Origin: Cyanidiococcus yangmingshanensis | Taxonomy: Eukaryota; Rhodophyta; Bangiophyceae; Cyanidiales; Cyanidiaceae | Reading direction: 5' to 3' | NCBI GenBank assembly: GCA_013995675.1 | Contig: VWRR01000016.1 | Span: 372,001-436,000 of the forward strand | DNA: 64,000 nucleotides | Part shown: positions 33,395 through 44,386 of the stretch, piece by piece | Layout of the letters: every line of letters begins with the position of its first letter | Numbering within the stretch: the stretch's first letter is position 1 | Program-made: the position numbers and the translations under genes | The notes under the pieces: model-generated | The model's input: only the letters and a program-made list of their open reading frames with translations | Database searches by the model: none | What the model was told of the DNA's origin: nothing

Positions 33395-34391
33395 ATGACG
33401 GCAGATATAATGCTAGCCTATTTGGCTGGTTTGAGCAACTTCCGGGACAAGTGCAGCAGTGCAGTGCTTGTGTGCCGCTCGCGGTGCCTCGGGGTCCGCT
33501 CGGTGTGCTTGCGCAAACCCGCTACAACCGTAAAGCACCCTGCAAACAGGATGGACCCAGGTCGACGTCGAAGGATTGGGGGACGACAAGTTCCTTTTTC
33601 TGCTCGCTGCGTCCGAATAGAAATGCGCTGGGTAGCTGCTCTGGGGCGAACTGAGACGGCTCTGGTCGTGAACGGCGCGCTCTGGGCTTTGGGGACGGTC
33701 TCGCGCCAAAACGCGCTGACTCGTGCGGGGCTTATCCACGCAGCTGGGCTTGGAACTCTTTTATGGGCGTCGTTCGGCTGGGCTGCCTGGACAGCATGTC
33801 TACTTTTTCTGGTCGTATCGAGTGCTGCAACCCGACTGAAGTACGCTGAAAAAGAGCGGCTTCGAATCGCGGAAAAGCGTGGTGGAGCACGCGGCCCAGA
33901 GAACGTCTGGGGTGCTGCAGCGGTCGCTGCGCTCTGTGCCCTGCTGCATGCGGTGCTGACTGCAGCGCGGTGCTCCCGAGCGATGGTTAATGCTCACTCG
34001 TCTGGCCTTTGTAGCATCCATGGCGACCAAACTGGGCGATACGCTTGCCACTGAAATTGGTAAAGCGTATGGCCGGAGGACCCTTTTGATTACAACCTTG
34101 CAGGAGGTCGAAGCGGGCACTGAGGGCGCCGTCAGTCGCGAGGGCACCCTGGCCTGCGCCGCTGGTGCCATTTTTCTCAGTGTTTTCGGAGCGCTCTCAG
34201 GTCTGATTCCGTTTCAGATTTCAACAATCATGGTTTGTGCAACATCCGCCTTCATCGCCACATTGCTCGAGAGCGTGATTGGGGCCACGCTGCAACGTCG
34301 ATATCCGTGGCTCTCGAACGAGGCTGTGAACATCATGAATACCGCACTTGGAGCGACACTCGCTGTCGCAGTGCGTTCGCTGTGGCCATAA
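33395..34391 (+). CDS. VTE6/TMEM19-family (DUF92) phytyl-phosphate kinase-like membrane protein, one frame change
   Basis: In plants VTE6 phosphorylates phytyl phosphate to the diphosphate for tocopherol and phylloquinone synthesis in the plastid envelope; TMEM19 is the animal relative. The ATG at 33395 gives about 90 basic, Ser/Arg-rich residues that look like a plastid presequence. Then come spans with ALTRAGLIHAAGLGTLLWAS, SSAATRLKYAEKERLRIAEK, GGARGPENVWG and, in the next frame, FVASMATKLGDTLATEIGKA, RTLLITTLQEVEAGTEGAVS, EGTLA and LLESVIGATLQRR, WLSNEAVNIMNT. These follow the DUF92 order exactly. The two frames join near 33960-33975 and differ by one extra base. Only cytidine-type kinase activity is known in the family; activity here is inferred. 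Confidence 0.85.
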
Positions 34392-34629
34392 ACTGACTGT
34401 ATGATGATCAGGAGACAAGTGGACTCTCGTGAATCTGAGTCAATGTGTATGGTTCTATCCTATTCCGGGGAGACTGGCATCGGATATGATGAGGCGTCAT
34501 GTCCCGTGAGCGCCTCGAGAACGACAACGCTCCTAAATTCATCCCTAGTTCCCGACACCCACGTTCCATGTGCATTCTCTCCGCTAGAGCACGTTAGGAC
34601 ACTGGGCAACGCTCCAGTCACAAACTGCC
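34392..34629. other. Convergent spacer
   Basis: 238 bases between the 3' ends of the VTE6-like and GT34 genes, nothing seen. Confidence 0.6.
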
Positions 34630-36199
34630 TCACAAGACAGCATGGCTCTCCAGCACCTGCGTGTGAACAACAGATCCCTTCGGGCGAGCGAGCTGGCGAT
34701 CGGATTCGTGCCTCTCTGGCCAGAGTGATCCATTCCAGATATAGCGGCCGTCTTGGCTCCAGAGATCACTGTATTTGGGCAAACGGCCTGCTTCGAGATG
34801 CTCTCGGAGCTGATCTCCAGTCATATTTGGCGGACAATAAAAAGGATCCCACCAGGTCGTGTAGATCTGAGCGAGGCCCTTTGCATCCTGGACGAGCAGG
34901 TCTCCCAGACGCCACAACTGTGCCGGATGGCATCTCTCGACGTTGCCCCGATGACCTACTGACGCGTAAAAGTTGAAACCGCGAGGCCAGGGCTCCCTCC
35001 AGCTCGTTGTCCAGTCTCCATCAGGTGACCAGAAGTGAATTTTCGGAATCCTCCGATGTCGATACGGGTGACCCAGACGACTCATTTCAGCTCGCCAGCA
35101 GCGCTCGGCGCGACGGAGACATCGTTTGCATCGACATGTATCCCAAGTGAAGCAGGCTTCATCCGAAGTACCCCGATGGAGCACTTTGGGACGACAGGCA
35201 CCGACATAAAGCCCAGTTCTATTGGTGCGGGATGCCGAGGCCTCGTTTTCTCTCTGCTCGCTCGTCCATTGGAGAAGCACCTCCCAGAGAGCCGTCTGGT
35301 CAGCAAGTGTCTGAGGGTATCGGGCCTGCTCTTGCCATCCTCCTCAGAAACTCCAAGGACCATTTGGTTGTACGAAGGAAGAAGGCACCCGAGTTGATGT
35401 AGAATGCTCCGTCATGAAGGATGAGATCGATGTCGTCGGACACGGCTGTGGTGAATGCCGTCAGCGGAATAGAAACGTTCATCACCATGGCATCTGCGTC
35501 CACGTAGAAGAGCCATTCGGGACAGGAGGTATTTTTCAGACAGGCCTCGAGATACTCGGTCAAAAACCATAATCGATTCCAGTAATCGTTGTAGCCATGC
35601 AGCTGCGACCATTCACGAACATCTAGAATAAACTCATATCCGTGGACACGGGCGTAGCATTGTTTGTTGGCGACCGCTAGTGGGAAACGTTCCAAAAACG
35701 ATGGCGTTGCTCCAGTCATGATTGCGAGATGATACAACCGAGCGCGGTTCGTTCTGACGGATTCAGGACTCGTTCCAGAACCGACGGTAATAGTAGAGTG
35801 CACGCCCAGCTGCGAACTTGAGATCCATCGCATTTGACGACAAAACGATTTCCATGCAAATAGAATCATCAGGAGGACCATACAAGACCAAAGCCAACCT
35901 GTAGCGCGGTTTACGGAAGCGATCAGGTGAGGCCTCATCGGCCAGGAGTGATAACGTTCTGCTTCAGCACTCCTATCTATCGATTGTTGTGCGGGTTCTA
36001 TAGACGATTGCCGGTGATCGTTTTCACTGGTGGCTCGATAGCGTCTCGCAGATTCTTCTATCAACGAAACATACTTCCTCGTTAGATCGCGAGCCCTAAC
36101 TACGTGATGCTGACCTAGAGAGCGCTGCTGCCATATTGATACACTGATTTTAGGTGGAAGCAACGGTTGCTCGAAGTTGTATCTTTGACAGCTGGACAT
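34630..36199 (-). CDS. GT34-family (MNN10/GMA12/XXT-like) Golgi glycosyltransferase, one frame change
   Basis: Type II membrane protein. It has a cytosolic tail of about 100 residues and a single span at about 101-117 (GWLWSCMVLLMILFAW), then a lumenal stem and catalytic domain. GT34 motifs: ANKQCYARVHGYEF, YWNRLWFL, and the metal-binding DxD in YVDADAMVMN (D234, D236), then INSGAFFLRTTKWSLEFL. The protein continues in the next frame with YPQTLADQTALWEVLL, the conserved DQ-A-LW helix, and ends at 34630 with a Cys/Trp-rich lumenal segment. The join at about 35320-35340 equals one extra base. Family members add alpha-galactose, xylose or mannose; the acceptor here is unknown. The first 26 codons and upstream bases are duplicated upstream (see repeats). 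Confidence 0.85.
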
Positions 36200-36215
36200 G
36201 GAAGCGCGAGCGCAT
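36131..36215. repeat. Direct repeat copy 1 (over the 5' end of the GT34 gene)
   Basis: 85 bases that contain the GT34 start codon (36197-36199), its first codons and 16 bases upstream. It matches copy 2 at 36275-36360 except for one missing A in an AA pair; similarity continues more weakly for about 30 bases to the right. Confidence 0.9.
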
Positions 36216-36557
36216 TACAGACGCCTTCTGTCCCGGTAATAATAATATATATGTGTCCACTTGGACGCTGCAGTCCATATTGATACACTGATTTTAGGTG
36301 GAAGCAACGGTTGCTCGAAGTTGTAATCTTTGACAGCTGGACATGGAAGCGCGAGCGCATCACAAACACTTCTTGTACCAGTAATGATACCTATATTTCT
36401 GATGAATACAGCAAACGTCTCTGCTAGTGTCTTGTACTCGACAGGCCCCGATGACCCAATCCTTTAGATTCGACAAATTTGTCGTTGTAGCAAACCAAGC
36501 GGCCCAGCTTCCAGTGAGAAATCACTTTTCCAGAGACTTGAACGAAACCAAACAGGT
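36200..36557. other. Upstream region of GT34 with duplicated leader
   Basis: Contains repeat copy 2 and A/T-richer sequence. No gene recognised. Confidence 0.5.
36275..36360. repeat. Direct repeat copy 2 (upstream of the GT34 gene)
   Basis: 86 bases repeating the 5' end of the GT34 gene, with the ATG preserved but one additional base after six codons, which throws the copied codons out of frame. The near identity points to a recent local duplication. Confidence 0.9.
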
Positions 36558-36800
36558 ATGTCCAGCTTTCCAAAAAACACATCGGATCCGGACGAGCAGC
36601 AACCGCCAAGTCAGCCGAGATCAAACACCCGATTTCCGCTCCAGAGAAGTTTCCTATTACGGGTTCTCTATGTATTGGCGCATAAAGAGGACCCTCGACA
36701 TCCAGCACCGCTCATAGAGCGCTTCTCACCAGCAACACAGGACGAGGAAACTGAGCTGTCTTCGACCCAGGCGTTATCGCCCGACCTGCTCTATCTATAG
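36558..36800 (+). CDS. Small hypothetical protein, 80 residues
   Basis: An ATG-started frame encoding a polar, Pro/Gln/Ser-rich first half, then LQRSFLLRVLYVLAHKEDP and PLIERFSP, then an acidic tail ending LSPDLLYL. Composition looks protein-like, with an amphipathic helix in the middle, but I recognise no family. It lies alone, divergent from the GT34 gene. It could equally be a chance frame. Confidence 0.35.
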   Translation: MSSFPKNTSDPDEQQPPSQPRSNTRFPLQRSFLLRVLYVLAHKEDPRHPAPLIERFSPATQDEETELSSTQALSPDLLYL

Positions 36801-37420
36801 GACGCCGTCGATCAACACTCCTCAAGCGTATCTCCACCACATAGTCTTACATTTTCAATTCAATGATCCAGAAAAACGCTTCTTTTGTATATCGTCTACA
36901 CGCATACCTGTTGGGCATGTCACGTGACGACAACGAGGTCTCTGAAAGCGAGGCCGTTCCCCGCTGCTCAACAACGGCTTGTCTACCTTGCATACGCGTG
37001 CATCGTCACGCGCCGAAAATCAAGCTTCTTTCATCCCTTCGTGATGTGACAAAACACACGCACAAGGCTCCACGGTTGGTTCCCATAGACATGACAGGTC
37101 TACGGTTGCGATCGATGCAAGCTCGAACTTGAAGACAAGAAGCGACCCCTCCCCAAGGGACGTTCCATGCAGACCCGCAGTTCCATGGGCAGATAAATCC
37201 GCTTTGTCGCAATTCTTGAACTCGCTGGATTGAGGGCGTGGAAGCAGGCCAGCGTATTGTCTCATCTCGCGCCTGGCCCTCGATTCGGTCTATTCTGGAA
37301 ATACAACGTTTCGAAACTGAGCGGAGGACTACGAAGCGTTGTCGTATCAGGTTGCGGCACGCTCCTCGTTCCTAACAAGTAGCTCTCCATTGAATAAAAA
37401 CAAAGGCAAGACGGTAAAAC
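36801..37420. other. Intergenic region upstream of the GNAAP-module gene
   Basis: No gene recognised. The frame 36863-37132 is open but featureless. Confidence 0.5.
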
Positions 37421-39566
37421 ATGGAGCAGTTGCCGGGTGTGGTCGGCGGCCTGGCACCTGGCGCGCTACACGCTGCTGGTGAGGGTGCGCGCGCTCCACC
37501 CGCAGTTCCACCAGCTGGGTCTGGTGTTGCGCCAGCCGCCGTCATGAGTGCGGACTCTTTGACGGGTTCTTTGAATGTGACCGAAAGTGGGACGGAAGCA
37601 GAAGGATGCGCAGCGGAGGGAGCACTGGACGGGTCGTGTTCTCCGAGCCTCTCTCAAGCCGACTCGGAGTCTGCGTGCGCCTCTGCGGAGCCGGCCGCCA
37701 TGTTCCGCAACATGCCTGTGAACCAGTTGACGCAACAGATGTTGCAAGAAGACGTGTCGCAGCTGTCGGGGGAAGAGGCGAACACGCATGTGACGATATG
37801 GAACCGAGCGGAGCTTCGCAAAATCGCCGGAAACGCAGCTCCGTTACGACGAAACCTGCGCAAATACCTGACTCGACATCCGGAGTGCGAGGTTTTCGAT
37901 GGCCAGGACGAGCGCCTTGACCCGGAAGTACGTGCTTCCATGGTTGATAATGAACATGTGCCGATATGGCACCGAATAGAGCGTCGTAAGGTGACTGGGA
38001 ATGCAGCGCCGTTGAGAAAAAATCTGGCCAAGTACCTCACCAAACACCCAGAGTGTGAGGTTTACAACGGCCAAGACCGCGTGCTTACCGGCATCCCGAT
38101 GGATTCGGAGACTGGTCGAACGGGGCGCACGACTGGTGGCGCAGGTGCCACTCACAGTCTGGGTATGTCGCGGACTGCGCTCGGTCCCGGTGCTGGAGAC
38201 TCGAGCCAAGATATAGAGGCCAGGGCGCACATTGGTCCAGGCTACGCAGGCAGTAACGCACGACAGTATGCAGCCAATACAGCGATGGGTAATGCTCGTG
38301 CGGTGCGCTCGAGTCAGCCGATGCCAGTGAATGCCTCGGGAATGCATAGCGGTACTGGTGGTCGCCATGTCTTGGTCGCGAATCCAATGCGGGGAGATGT
38401 CCGTGGGCCATCAGGCCTGGGAGCAGTCTTCGAGGGCGGGACCGACCATGTTTCGGTTCATTTTTCGTACTTGCACCGGGATGCGAGTCCCCTGGATACG
38501 GCGGAGATGCCGTTTAGCCAAGGCTTGCCACAGAGCCTTGTCCAGATGGCTGGCGGTTCATCGCCGATGTACTTTAATCCTTATGGGTCACCAGCCGCCG
38601 AGGGAAACCATGCGGGGTCTATTGGCCACTACCACAACACCATGGCCATGGTTGCCGCAGCGAATGGCCAGACCCCAGCCCAGATTCAAGGCGTTATGGC
38701 GATGCATCCGACGGGGGCGTCGTCTCCTCCGAGCGGTATGTCGTACGAGCAGGCCATGCCCTGGGCGAACGACTCGATGCACTCGTTCAATGCGAACACC
38801 GGCTGGCTGGGAGCGCACCCTTCAGGATTTTCCGGGGGCACATCTAGCTTGCTCGGATCAAGCCCTCGGGACTATCTTTACACAGGGCGGACACCCGATT
38901 ATTGGAAGAGCATCTCAACATCTGCAAATGCCGCCGCAGCGTATTTTGTTATGCCGCCGCAGTTGGATTCGGAGCCGCTAATGATTGAAGATGAGCGCAA
39001 AGAAATGCGCACGCAGAGCAGCCGTCTCTCAGACGGGAGCGCATCGGCTACGCTGCCAGCGGACGCAATGGAGCAGCACGCCACAGAGATGTCAATCGTG
39101 TCGGCGATGTCAGGTGTGCCGCAGGGAGCGAGCGCACGTGAAATACCCGCATGCTGCTTCCCAGAGCGGTCCAGCAGCACGAACGATAATTCCGCAGCAT
39201 CAGGCATCCGTTACAGACCGTGGTCGCACTAACATGTCAGAGGCCGAAACCGCAGGTGAACGATCTGCGAGCGCCACCCATTTAATGCCCATGACGGATG
39301 CAGCCGACTTTGAACTGTCCACGGGCAACCTGTTGATGTTGGGTTCTTCGCCTCCGGCCGGCACCAAGGCTGGACCCGATCCATCATCAGGGCTCTTGGA
39401 GGCCACACGAAGAGGCCCAAGTGGTAGTACCTCTAGCACAGGGCGGACAACGCGGACGACAGCCAATGCCGGACTCTCGGCTCCTGGTGTTTCAGCGATG
39501 ATGCCTCCGCGACCGCGTGGCCACGTGAATCGATCTGACATTTCCGCCATGCATCCATCCAGGTGA
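37421..39566 (+). CDS. Protein with two tandem GNAAP modules and a long low-complexity region
   Basis: From the ATG at 37421, residues 1-120 are Ala/Ser/Gly-rich. Two copies of a module of about 40 residues follow at about 124-163 and 180-219. Shared pattern: a Trp start (TIWNR / PIWHR), then RK, GNAAPLR, NL, KYL, HPECEV and GQD. I have seen this module in proteins of unknown function from algae and fungi but cannot name it; a nucleic-acid or chromatin role is a guess. The remaining 380 residues are rich in Met, Gly, Ser, Asn, Pro and His and look disordered, as in many transcription or RNA regulators. The frame stops at 39232. The next frame (+1 base) stays protein-like with [18 protein letters not shown] to 39566, so the real C terminus may lie there. 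Confidence 0.65.
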
Positions 39567-40100
39567 GGGCACCTGGGCAGATAACCCCAGACCCTCACGT
39601 TCCTCTTCTGCGCTTGCTCATCAAGCGCGCTCCTACACAGGTCTATCATAGATCCATTTCGTTTCGCACCGGAGCTGGGTATATGCTCGCCAAGTGTTTA
39701 TCAACGAAATTCACCGTCGAGTATCGATTCGGCGTGTTGCTCTGCGTGGTTCGCCGGCGTGGGAGGCCAGCTCCCCAGCCTGGGTTGCGCCACGGGGATT
39801 GCCTCCGGGCAAGCAGTCCACGCCAGCGGAGCACCAGCAAAGAGATCCGGTGCTCACATGAGGCGACCTCAATCTCTGCGTGAGCGTAGAGGCTATCTCG
39901 TCGAGACGATGACCTCTGATTATTCTGGCAACGAGACCCGTGCACGCTGAGGAATGGCTCTATGGGCTTGGTGATGGCATCTTGCGACCAATCAGGCAAC
40001 TTTGACGGCAAACTTGTGTGCTCCTGCTGTTCCTCCTGGAGCGGAACGAGGCCGGCTGCGCTATAGAGTGCGCCGGCCTCTGCAATGTACCGGATATATA
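39567..40100. other. Convergent intergenic region
   Basis: Between the GNAAP-module gene and the CBS-domain gene. Shadow frames only. Confidence 0.5.
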
Positions 40101-40823
40101 TCACTGACCCCGAACGTCTGGAGCTGGATCACTCGGCGTGTTGGTTTCGTTGCCTGCTGCTGACCGCTCAGGGCAGCGCAAATATCTGCTATCCTTGTCG
40201 TCGACGACGATTAGCGCGAGTTTTCGCAGTTGCGCCATTAGTGCGGCCACCTGTTTCTCGTGATTCTCCGCGACCTGGTGCATGAGCTGGCGCATAGATA
40301 CCATGGTCACATGCGGCCCATCTGGCAGCCTTTCCAACACCGGCAAGTGTCGAATATCGTGCTCTACCATGAGCTGAAGCGCGTCGCCCACTCGCTGTTG
40401 CGGAGTAACACATACGAGTTCCCGTGACATGACCTGTGCCACGGTGGTATCTCTCGATGCTCTCGACGCGACGATAATTTTGCGCAAATAATCCCGTTCG
40501 GTAAAAACACCTACGAGTCGCAACTCGCTTCGTGTAGTTTCGCAGTCTGATTCGACAACCGCGAGCGCACCGACATTGTGCGTCACCATCTTACGCACTG
40601 CCTCGAGGACGAACGCCTCTGGAGAGATCGTATACGCCTTTCGTGGCTCGCGCTGAATCAACTGAGCCAACGTTGTTTGCCAGGAGTCGAGTTCCAGCCA
40701 GGACGGAGGATCTGTCTCGAATGAGGCGAGGGTCATGGAGCGCAACGCACGGTTCACCTTCGTCGAGCGCGGCCTCGTAGCCGCAACCCAGCTCCGCCAG
40801 CTTGACCGTAACCGCTGAAACAT
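40101..40823 (-). CDS. CBS-domain-pair protein (CBSX3-like)
   Basis: A 240-residue protein from the first ATG, 40823 (the frame upstream has only a TTG). Residues 1-35 are basic and could be an organelle targeting peptide. A Bateman pair fills about 60-205: first domain with FVLEAVRKMVTHNVGALAVV and LVGVFTERDYLRKIIV, then TTVAQVMSRELVCVTPQQRV, DALQLMVEHDIRHLPVLE and VTMVSMRQLMHQVAENHEKQ. FTERDYLRKII and IRHLPV are the CBSX3-type signatures. In plants CBSX3 binds adenosine nucleotides and tunes mitochondrial thioredoxin. Single-pair CBS proteins of bacteria are the other option; nucleotide binding is likely in either case. Confidence 0.85.
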   Translation of the reverse strand: MFQRLRSSWRSWVAATRPRSTKVNRALRSMTLASFETDPPSWLELDSWQTTLAQLIQREPRKAYTISPEAFVLEAVRKMVTHNVGALAVVESDCETTRSELRLVGVFTERDYLRKIIVASRASRDTTVAQVMSRELVCVTPQQRVGDALQLMVEHDIRHLPVLERLPDGPHVTMVSMRQLMHQVAENHEKQVAALMAQLRKLALIVVDDKDSRYLRCPERSAAGNETNTPSDPAPDVRGQ

Positions 40824-42418
40824 ACTCAGCGTGAGCGTGGTAAAACACAACTTGCGTTTCGAATGAGACGCACTCAACTGGTTCCCCGCAAGGCCTCCTA
40901 CTGTCCACAACTCGTGATATCTCTGGGCGACGCTGCCGCTGCCATAGCCGCACGAACGCTAAGTAACGAGCAAGCAATGCTTCAGCAATGGATGGGTCCA
41001 TGAGTCCGCCCGCTGAGCGCTCTCGCGTACCAGTTTCGAACAGTTCGCCTGTCGCTGACCGCTTGGTTAGGAATGGGTTCTTGGCTGGCCAACGTCTCGT
41101 TTCGAGCAAGTCGTTGAAGGTTGTCACTGAATCGAGGAGAATGGGTGAACGCCTGGGCATGCCTGCAACTGGACGAGATCCGTCAACGAGTGCGTGAAAA
41201 GAGACGGGTCTGGTGAACTCGTTGGCGTCACGTCGACGATCAGGGTCTATCGCTGAGTTTGACGACCAAATTTCGATAAGCACCTCCGTGTCAGTCGCTT
41301 CGAGTCCACCGAAGAGTCGGCGCTGCTGCCGGCCCAGGGTTCTCTCGGAGAGCAGCAGGCGATTGACGCGACTACAAAACGATGCAGTCTGGCGTGACGA
41401 TTCGGGCTGGCGGTCTCCATCACGACAAGTTGCTCACAGTGACGCCAGGGCTGAAGTGTTCTATAGCGCCTTGTCTGCGTACGTTACGTGCGATAGAGCG
41501 GTGTGGCGAGGCGCTCTCAAGGCACTTTTCTGTCGTCTTCAGATAACGCTGAACTCGAGTCGCGCTCACAGAAACGTCTTTCCTAGCTTGTTGTGCCAGG
41601 GGTCATCAGCCAGGCAGCATAACGTATTTACGTTCCGATAACGCGCATGTCTGAGCATCATCCCGATCCTCATCATCTCTAGCTCAAATGAACCTTCACA
41701 TGGCCAGCTGTGTCCGTGTATGCTGGACGGATGTTCTCGGTCCTCGTAGGGAGCCGCCCTGTAGCATTCTTGCACGGACGAATCCTCAGTTCGCTACTTG
41801 GATGCGTCTCGCAGAATGTCATCAGCACAGCGATCAGTGTCGTTTGTGCACTGGATGCTGCCACCGGGAATGCCCTTATGTACGCTTGATTCGCAACGAT
41901 TTCGCTGCGATGGAATGGGCCATATTCGGGTCTACCCATGGCGAATGATCTCATCGTTGTTTTTGATATACCATGCTCGTTGAATGCAGGTGCATCGAGC
42001 TTCTGCGGTGTCGTTCGAACCGAATCCCTCGTTCAAGCACACGTAGCCTTCAAGCTAGTTGCCCCTCTGGATTGCATGTGATCGCCCGTTGACAGCAACA
42101 TACATACATACTTACTTACTTACTTGTGGCTCCTGCATGGAGCTTGACGCGAGTACGCCAATTCATGTACATCGGAGTCACACCTGACGAACGATTGTCT
42201 CGAATGCGTCATTTCCCCCGAAAACGCATTCGAGGTCCATGGTCCTCCCCCAGGCGATTCACCGAGCCCAAGCATCATTCGCCGAGCCCCTGCCCGCAAT
42301 CGGAAGAATCGCAGCGCGCTCCTGACTTTACAGAAAGAATCGACCACGACTGAGAAAGCTTTGCAAGCAGGTTTACAGAGGGCGTGATTCCTATAGCGAT
42401 GCAGTCAGCTCTAACCGT
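40824..42418. other. Intergenic; one possible overlapping minus-strand frame
   Basis: A minus frame from an ATG at 41160 runs to 40591, overlapping the CBSX-like gene in another frame. Its first half (DPSIAEALLARYLAFVRLW) looks protein-like but matches nothing I know. The rest of the region shows no gene. A microsatellite lies at 42098. Confidence 0.35.
42098..42125. repeat. ACAT/ACTT microsatellite
   Basis: About three ACAT units run directly into four ACTT units, about 300 bases downstream of the SRPBCC-like gene's stop. Confidence 0.9.
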
Positions 42419-43213
42419 TCAATTCCATCGCCACCATGCTTCGCTAGCACCATTGACGTGCTCATGTACCGCCTCCGTCGATTCGGGCATCAAGCCAACT
42501 GGTGCCGGCTGTGTTGCTGTCGGCAGCGGTGGTGATCGCTGCAGCGCCAGCATCGCAGACTGAGTATCTAGGTCGGCCGGCAGCGTCGACGCTTCAGCGC
42601 TCTTCCTCGCCACCGACTGAGCTGCCTCTATCGTCTCATCCGTCGCTCCGTTGATATGCACTTCGTTGGTCAGCGTTCCAGACTGCGCCGCCAAATACGA
42701 ATGTACCAAATCAGGAAATCGAGTGTAGAAACTCTTCAAGTTGCTAACCACAAAGCTCTCTACATAACTGCCCACGAGCGGAACGTCCACCACAACCTCG
42801 CCCCGAATACACACGAGTGTGCTTGCTTGCCCGTCGACAGCCTCCGCGGGCTCTTCGAGGAACTCGCACTCTCCTCTTGTCTCCGTGTACTCCCGAAACA
42901 TGTTCGGATGGCTTCGAAAACGAATAAAAAAGGGTTTGGAGAGACGATACTCGTGAACATCCTCGATCCAAATACCCGCGCCATCACCGACGTACGCAAG
43001 CACAAACTGTGGCAACGGTACACTGGGTGTGATTCGCCACGACACAGTCACGAGGTCCGAGTCTTCAGGATCAGTATGCTTCTCCACAATTTCCAAGTTG
43101 CTCATATCTGAGCAGTGCTCATACTGCCATTGCAAGAACGCTGGGTCCTCGCGTAGGTTCCACATCTCCTCCCGCGACAGCCGCACTCGGTACTCTATTT
43201 CAAAGGAAACCAT
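42419..43213 (-). CDS. SRPBCC/START-like lipid-binding fold protein (DUF2505-like)
   Basis: A 264-residue protein from the ATG at 43213. The first 190 residues have the rhythm of a START-like fold: VSFEIEYRVRLSREEMWNL, EDPAFLQWQYEHCSD, a strand-rich middle with VSWRITPSVPLPQFVLAYVG and EYRLSKPFFIRFRSHPNMF, then VCIRGEVVVDVPLVGSYVES and a long C-terminal helix NLKSFYTRFPDLVHSYLA. That order (helix-grip, GxVxVxxPLxGxxxE before the last helix) is like DUF2505-type proteins, which may bind hydrophobic ligands. The last 70 residues are Ala/Pro/Thr-rich and probably disordered. No targeting peptide is clear. Fold assignment is moderate; ligand unknown. Confidence 0.55.
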   Translation of the reverse strand: MVSFEIEYRVRLSREEMWNLREDPAFLQWQYEHCSDMSNLEIVEKHTDPEDSDLVTVSWRITPSVPLPQFVLAYVGDGAGIWIEDVHEYRLSKPFFIRFRSHPNMFREYTETRGECEFLEEPAEAVDGQASTLVCIRGEVVVDVPLVGSYVESFVVSNLKSFYTRFPDLVHSYLAAQSGTLTNEVHINGATDETIEAAQSVARKSAEASTLPADLDTQSAMLALQRSPPLPTATQPAPVGLMPESTEAVHEHVNGASEAWWRWN

Positions 43214-44134
43214 TTCGCTTCGTGCTTATCGAACGTGTCTCGCTGAGTGTCGTTGCCGTTGCCAACGCCAACGAGGCCCCGACTTTCCGTTACTATGAGC
43301 TTGCTGACCTCTCCTCTCTACCGTGCCGATACGTAGCCCGTTGGGGTTGCGTTTGTAACCGTGCTGCGACGCGTTCGTGTACGAACCGCCCCACTCGTGT
43401 CGTCGCACCGTCGCAGCGACGTTCCCCACAGCAGCTGCAACGTGTGTGTGCGCGACACCCTGCCGCTGGCGCAAACGCCGTGGCGCCATCCCGTGCCGGC
43501 CCGCGGCGTCGCAGCGCGACCGGGTGCGCCCAGCACACGAGCCCTCGTCGTTCGCTTCATCCTTCGTTCGATGCATGGTTCGTTTCGCGCGCGCAGTGGT
43601 CGACCATGGGGCGCGTCGACAGCCACCGAATCCAGACGATCGATCAGCGTGCACTAGCGTGCATCGGGCGCCACGATTCTCCCCGCGGGACGAAACGCGT
43701 GCCTATGGACGGGTGTCGGTTTCGAGGCCATGCATGAGTCCGCATCGATTGCGTGGTGCGACCCCGGCGCCCATGAGTTGTTGTATGCGCGTCTGTGCGT
43801 GCTCGCTCGAGATTGACTGCTGAAAATGGCCAGAGGCGTGCTGGTGTATTTTCGTTGTGTTGAAAAAGAGGGGAGAGCAGATTTTCTCTTCTGATGGCTT
43901 TTTAAACTGGCAGAAACGCGTTTGTTGAAAGGATGGTCTGTTTGATTGGCATGGGTGGTCGCTGCTGGCGCTCTGCTGTAATGTCGGCGGGGCGACCATC
44001 CACGCTGGCCCGGAGTTGGCGTCTCGCCGGCAGCGTCCGGTCGCGCGTCGCGTATTGATTCGCACGCTTCCTTGCGAACGTAGTAACGACGTTCGACTTG
44101 GAACACTCGGGTCGAGTGTAGAGTTCACGCAAAG
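43214..44134. other. Divergent GC-rich intergenic region
   Basis: Between the SRPBCC-like gene and Dph3. Bases about 43340-43700 are CpG-rich and open in all frames with arginine-heavy translations, which is a composition effect. No gene recognised. Confidence 0.5.
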
Positions 44135-44386
44135 ATGGATACAGAAATTGACGTCTACGACGATGTAGAGATTGAGGATATGAGTTTTGATGAGGCTGAG
44201 CAGAAGTACACGTACAATTGTCCTTGTGGAGACTTGTTCGTTCTGACAGTCGCTGAGATGCGTCGCGGCGAGCAGATCGCAAAGTGTCCTTCGTGTTCGT
44301 TACGTATCCGTGTCATTTACGATGTCGAGGCGTGGTGTCCGAGCGAAGCTGCATCTAAGCGTGCTCCAGAGCTCGTGCGGGTGTGA
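44135..44386 (+). CDS. DPH3: Diphthamide biosynthesis protein 3 (Dph3/Kti11)
   Basis: An 83-residue CSL zinc-finger protein, the usual size. Zinc ligands are C29, C31, C51 and C54 in YNCPCGD and KCPSCSL, preceded by the family's acidic opening (VYDDVEIEDMSFDE) and the YTYNCPCGD strand. Dph3 passes electrons to the iron-sulfur enzyme Dph1-Dph2 in the first step of diphthamide synthesis on elongation factor 2. It also serves Elongator-dependent tRNA wobble-uridine modification. ATG at 44135; no targeting peptide. Confidence 0.95.
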   Translation: MDTEIDVYDDVEIEDMSFDEAEQKYTYNCPCGDLFVLTVAEMRRGEQIAKCPSCSLRIRVIYDVEAWCPSEAASKRAPELVRV

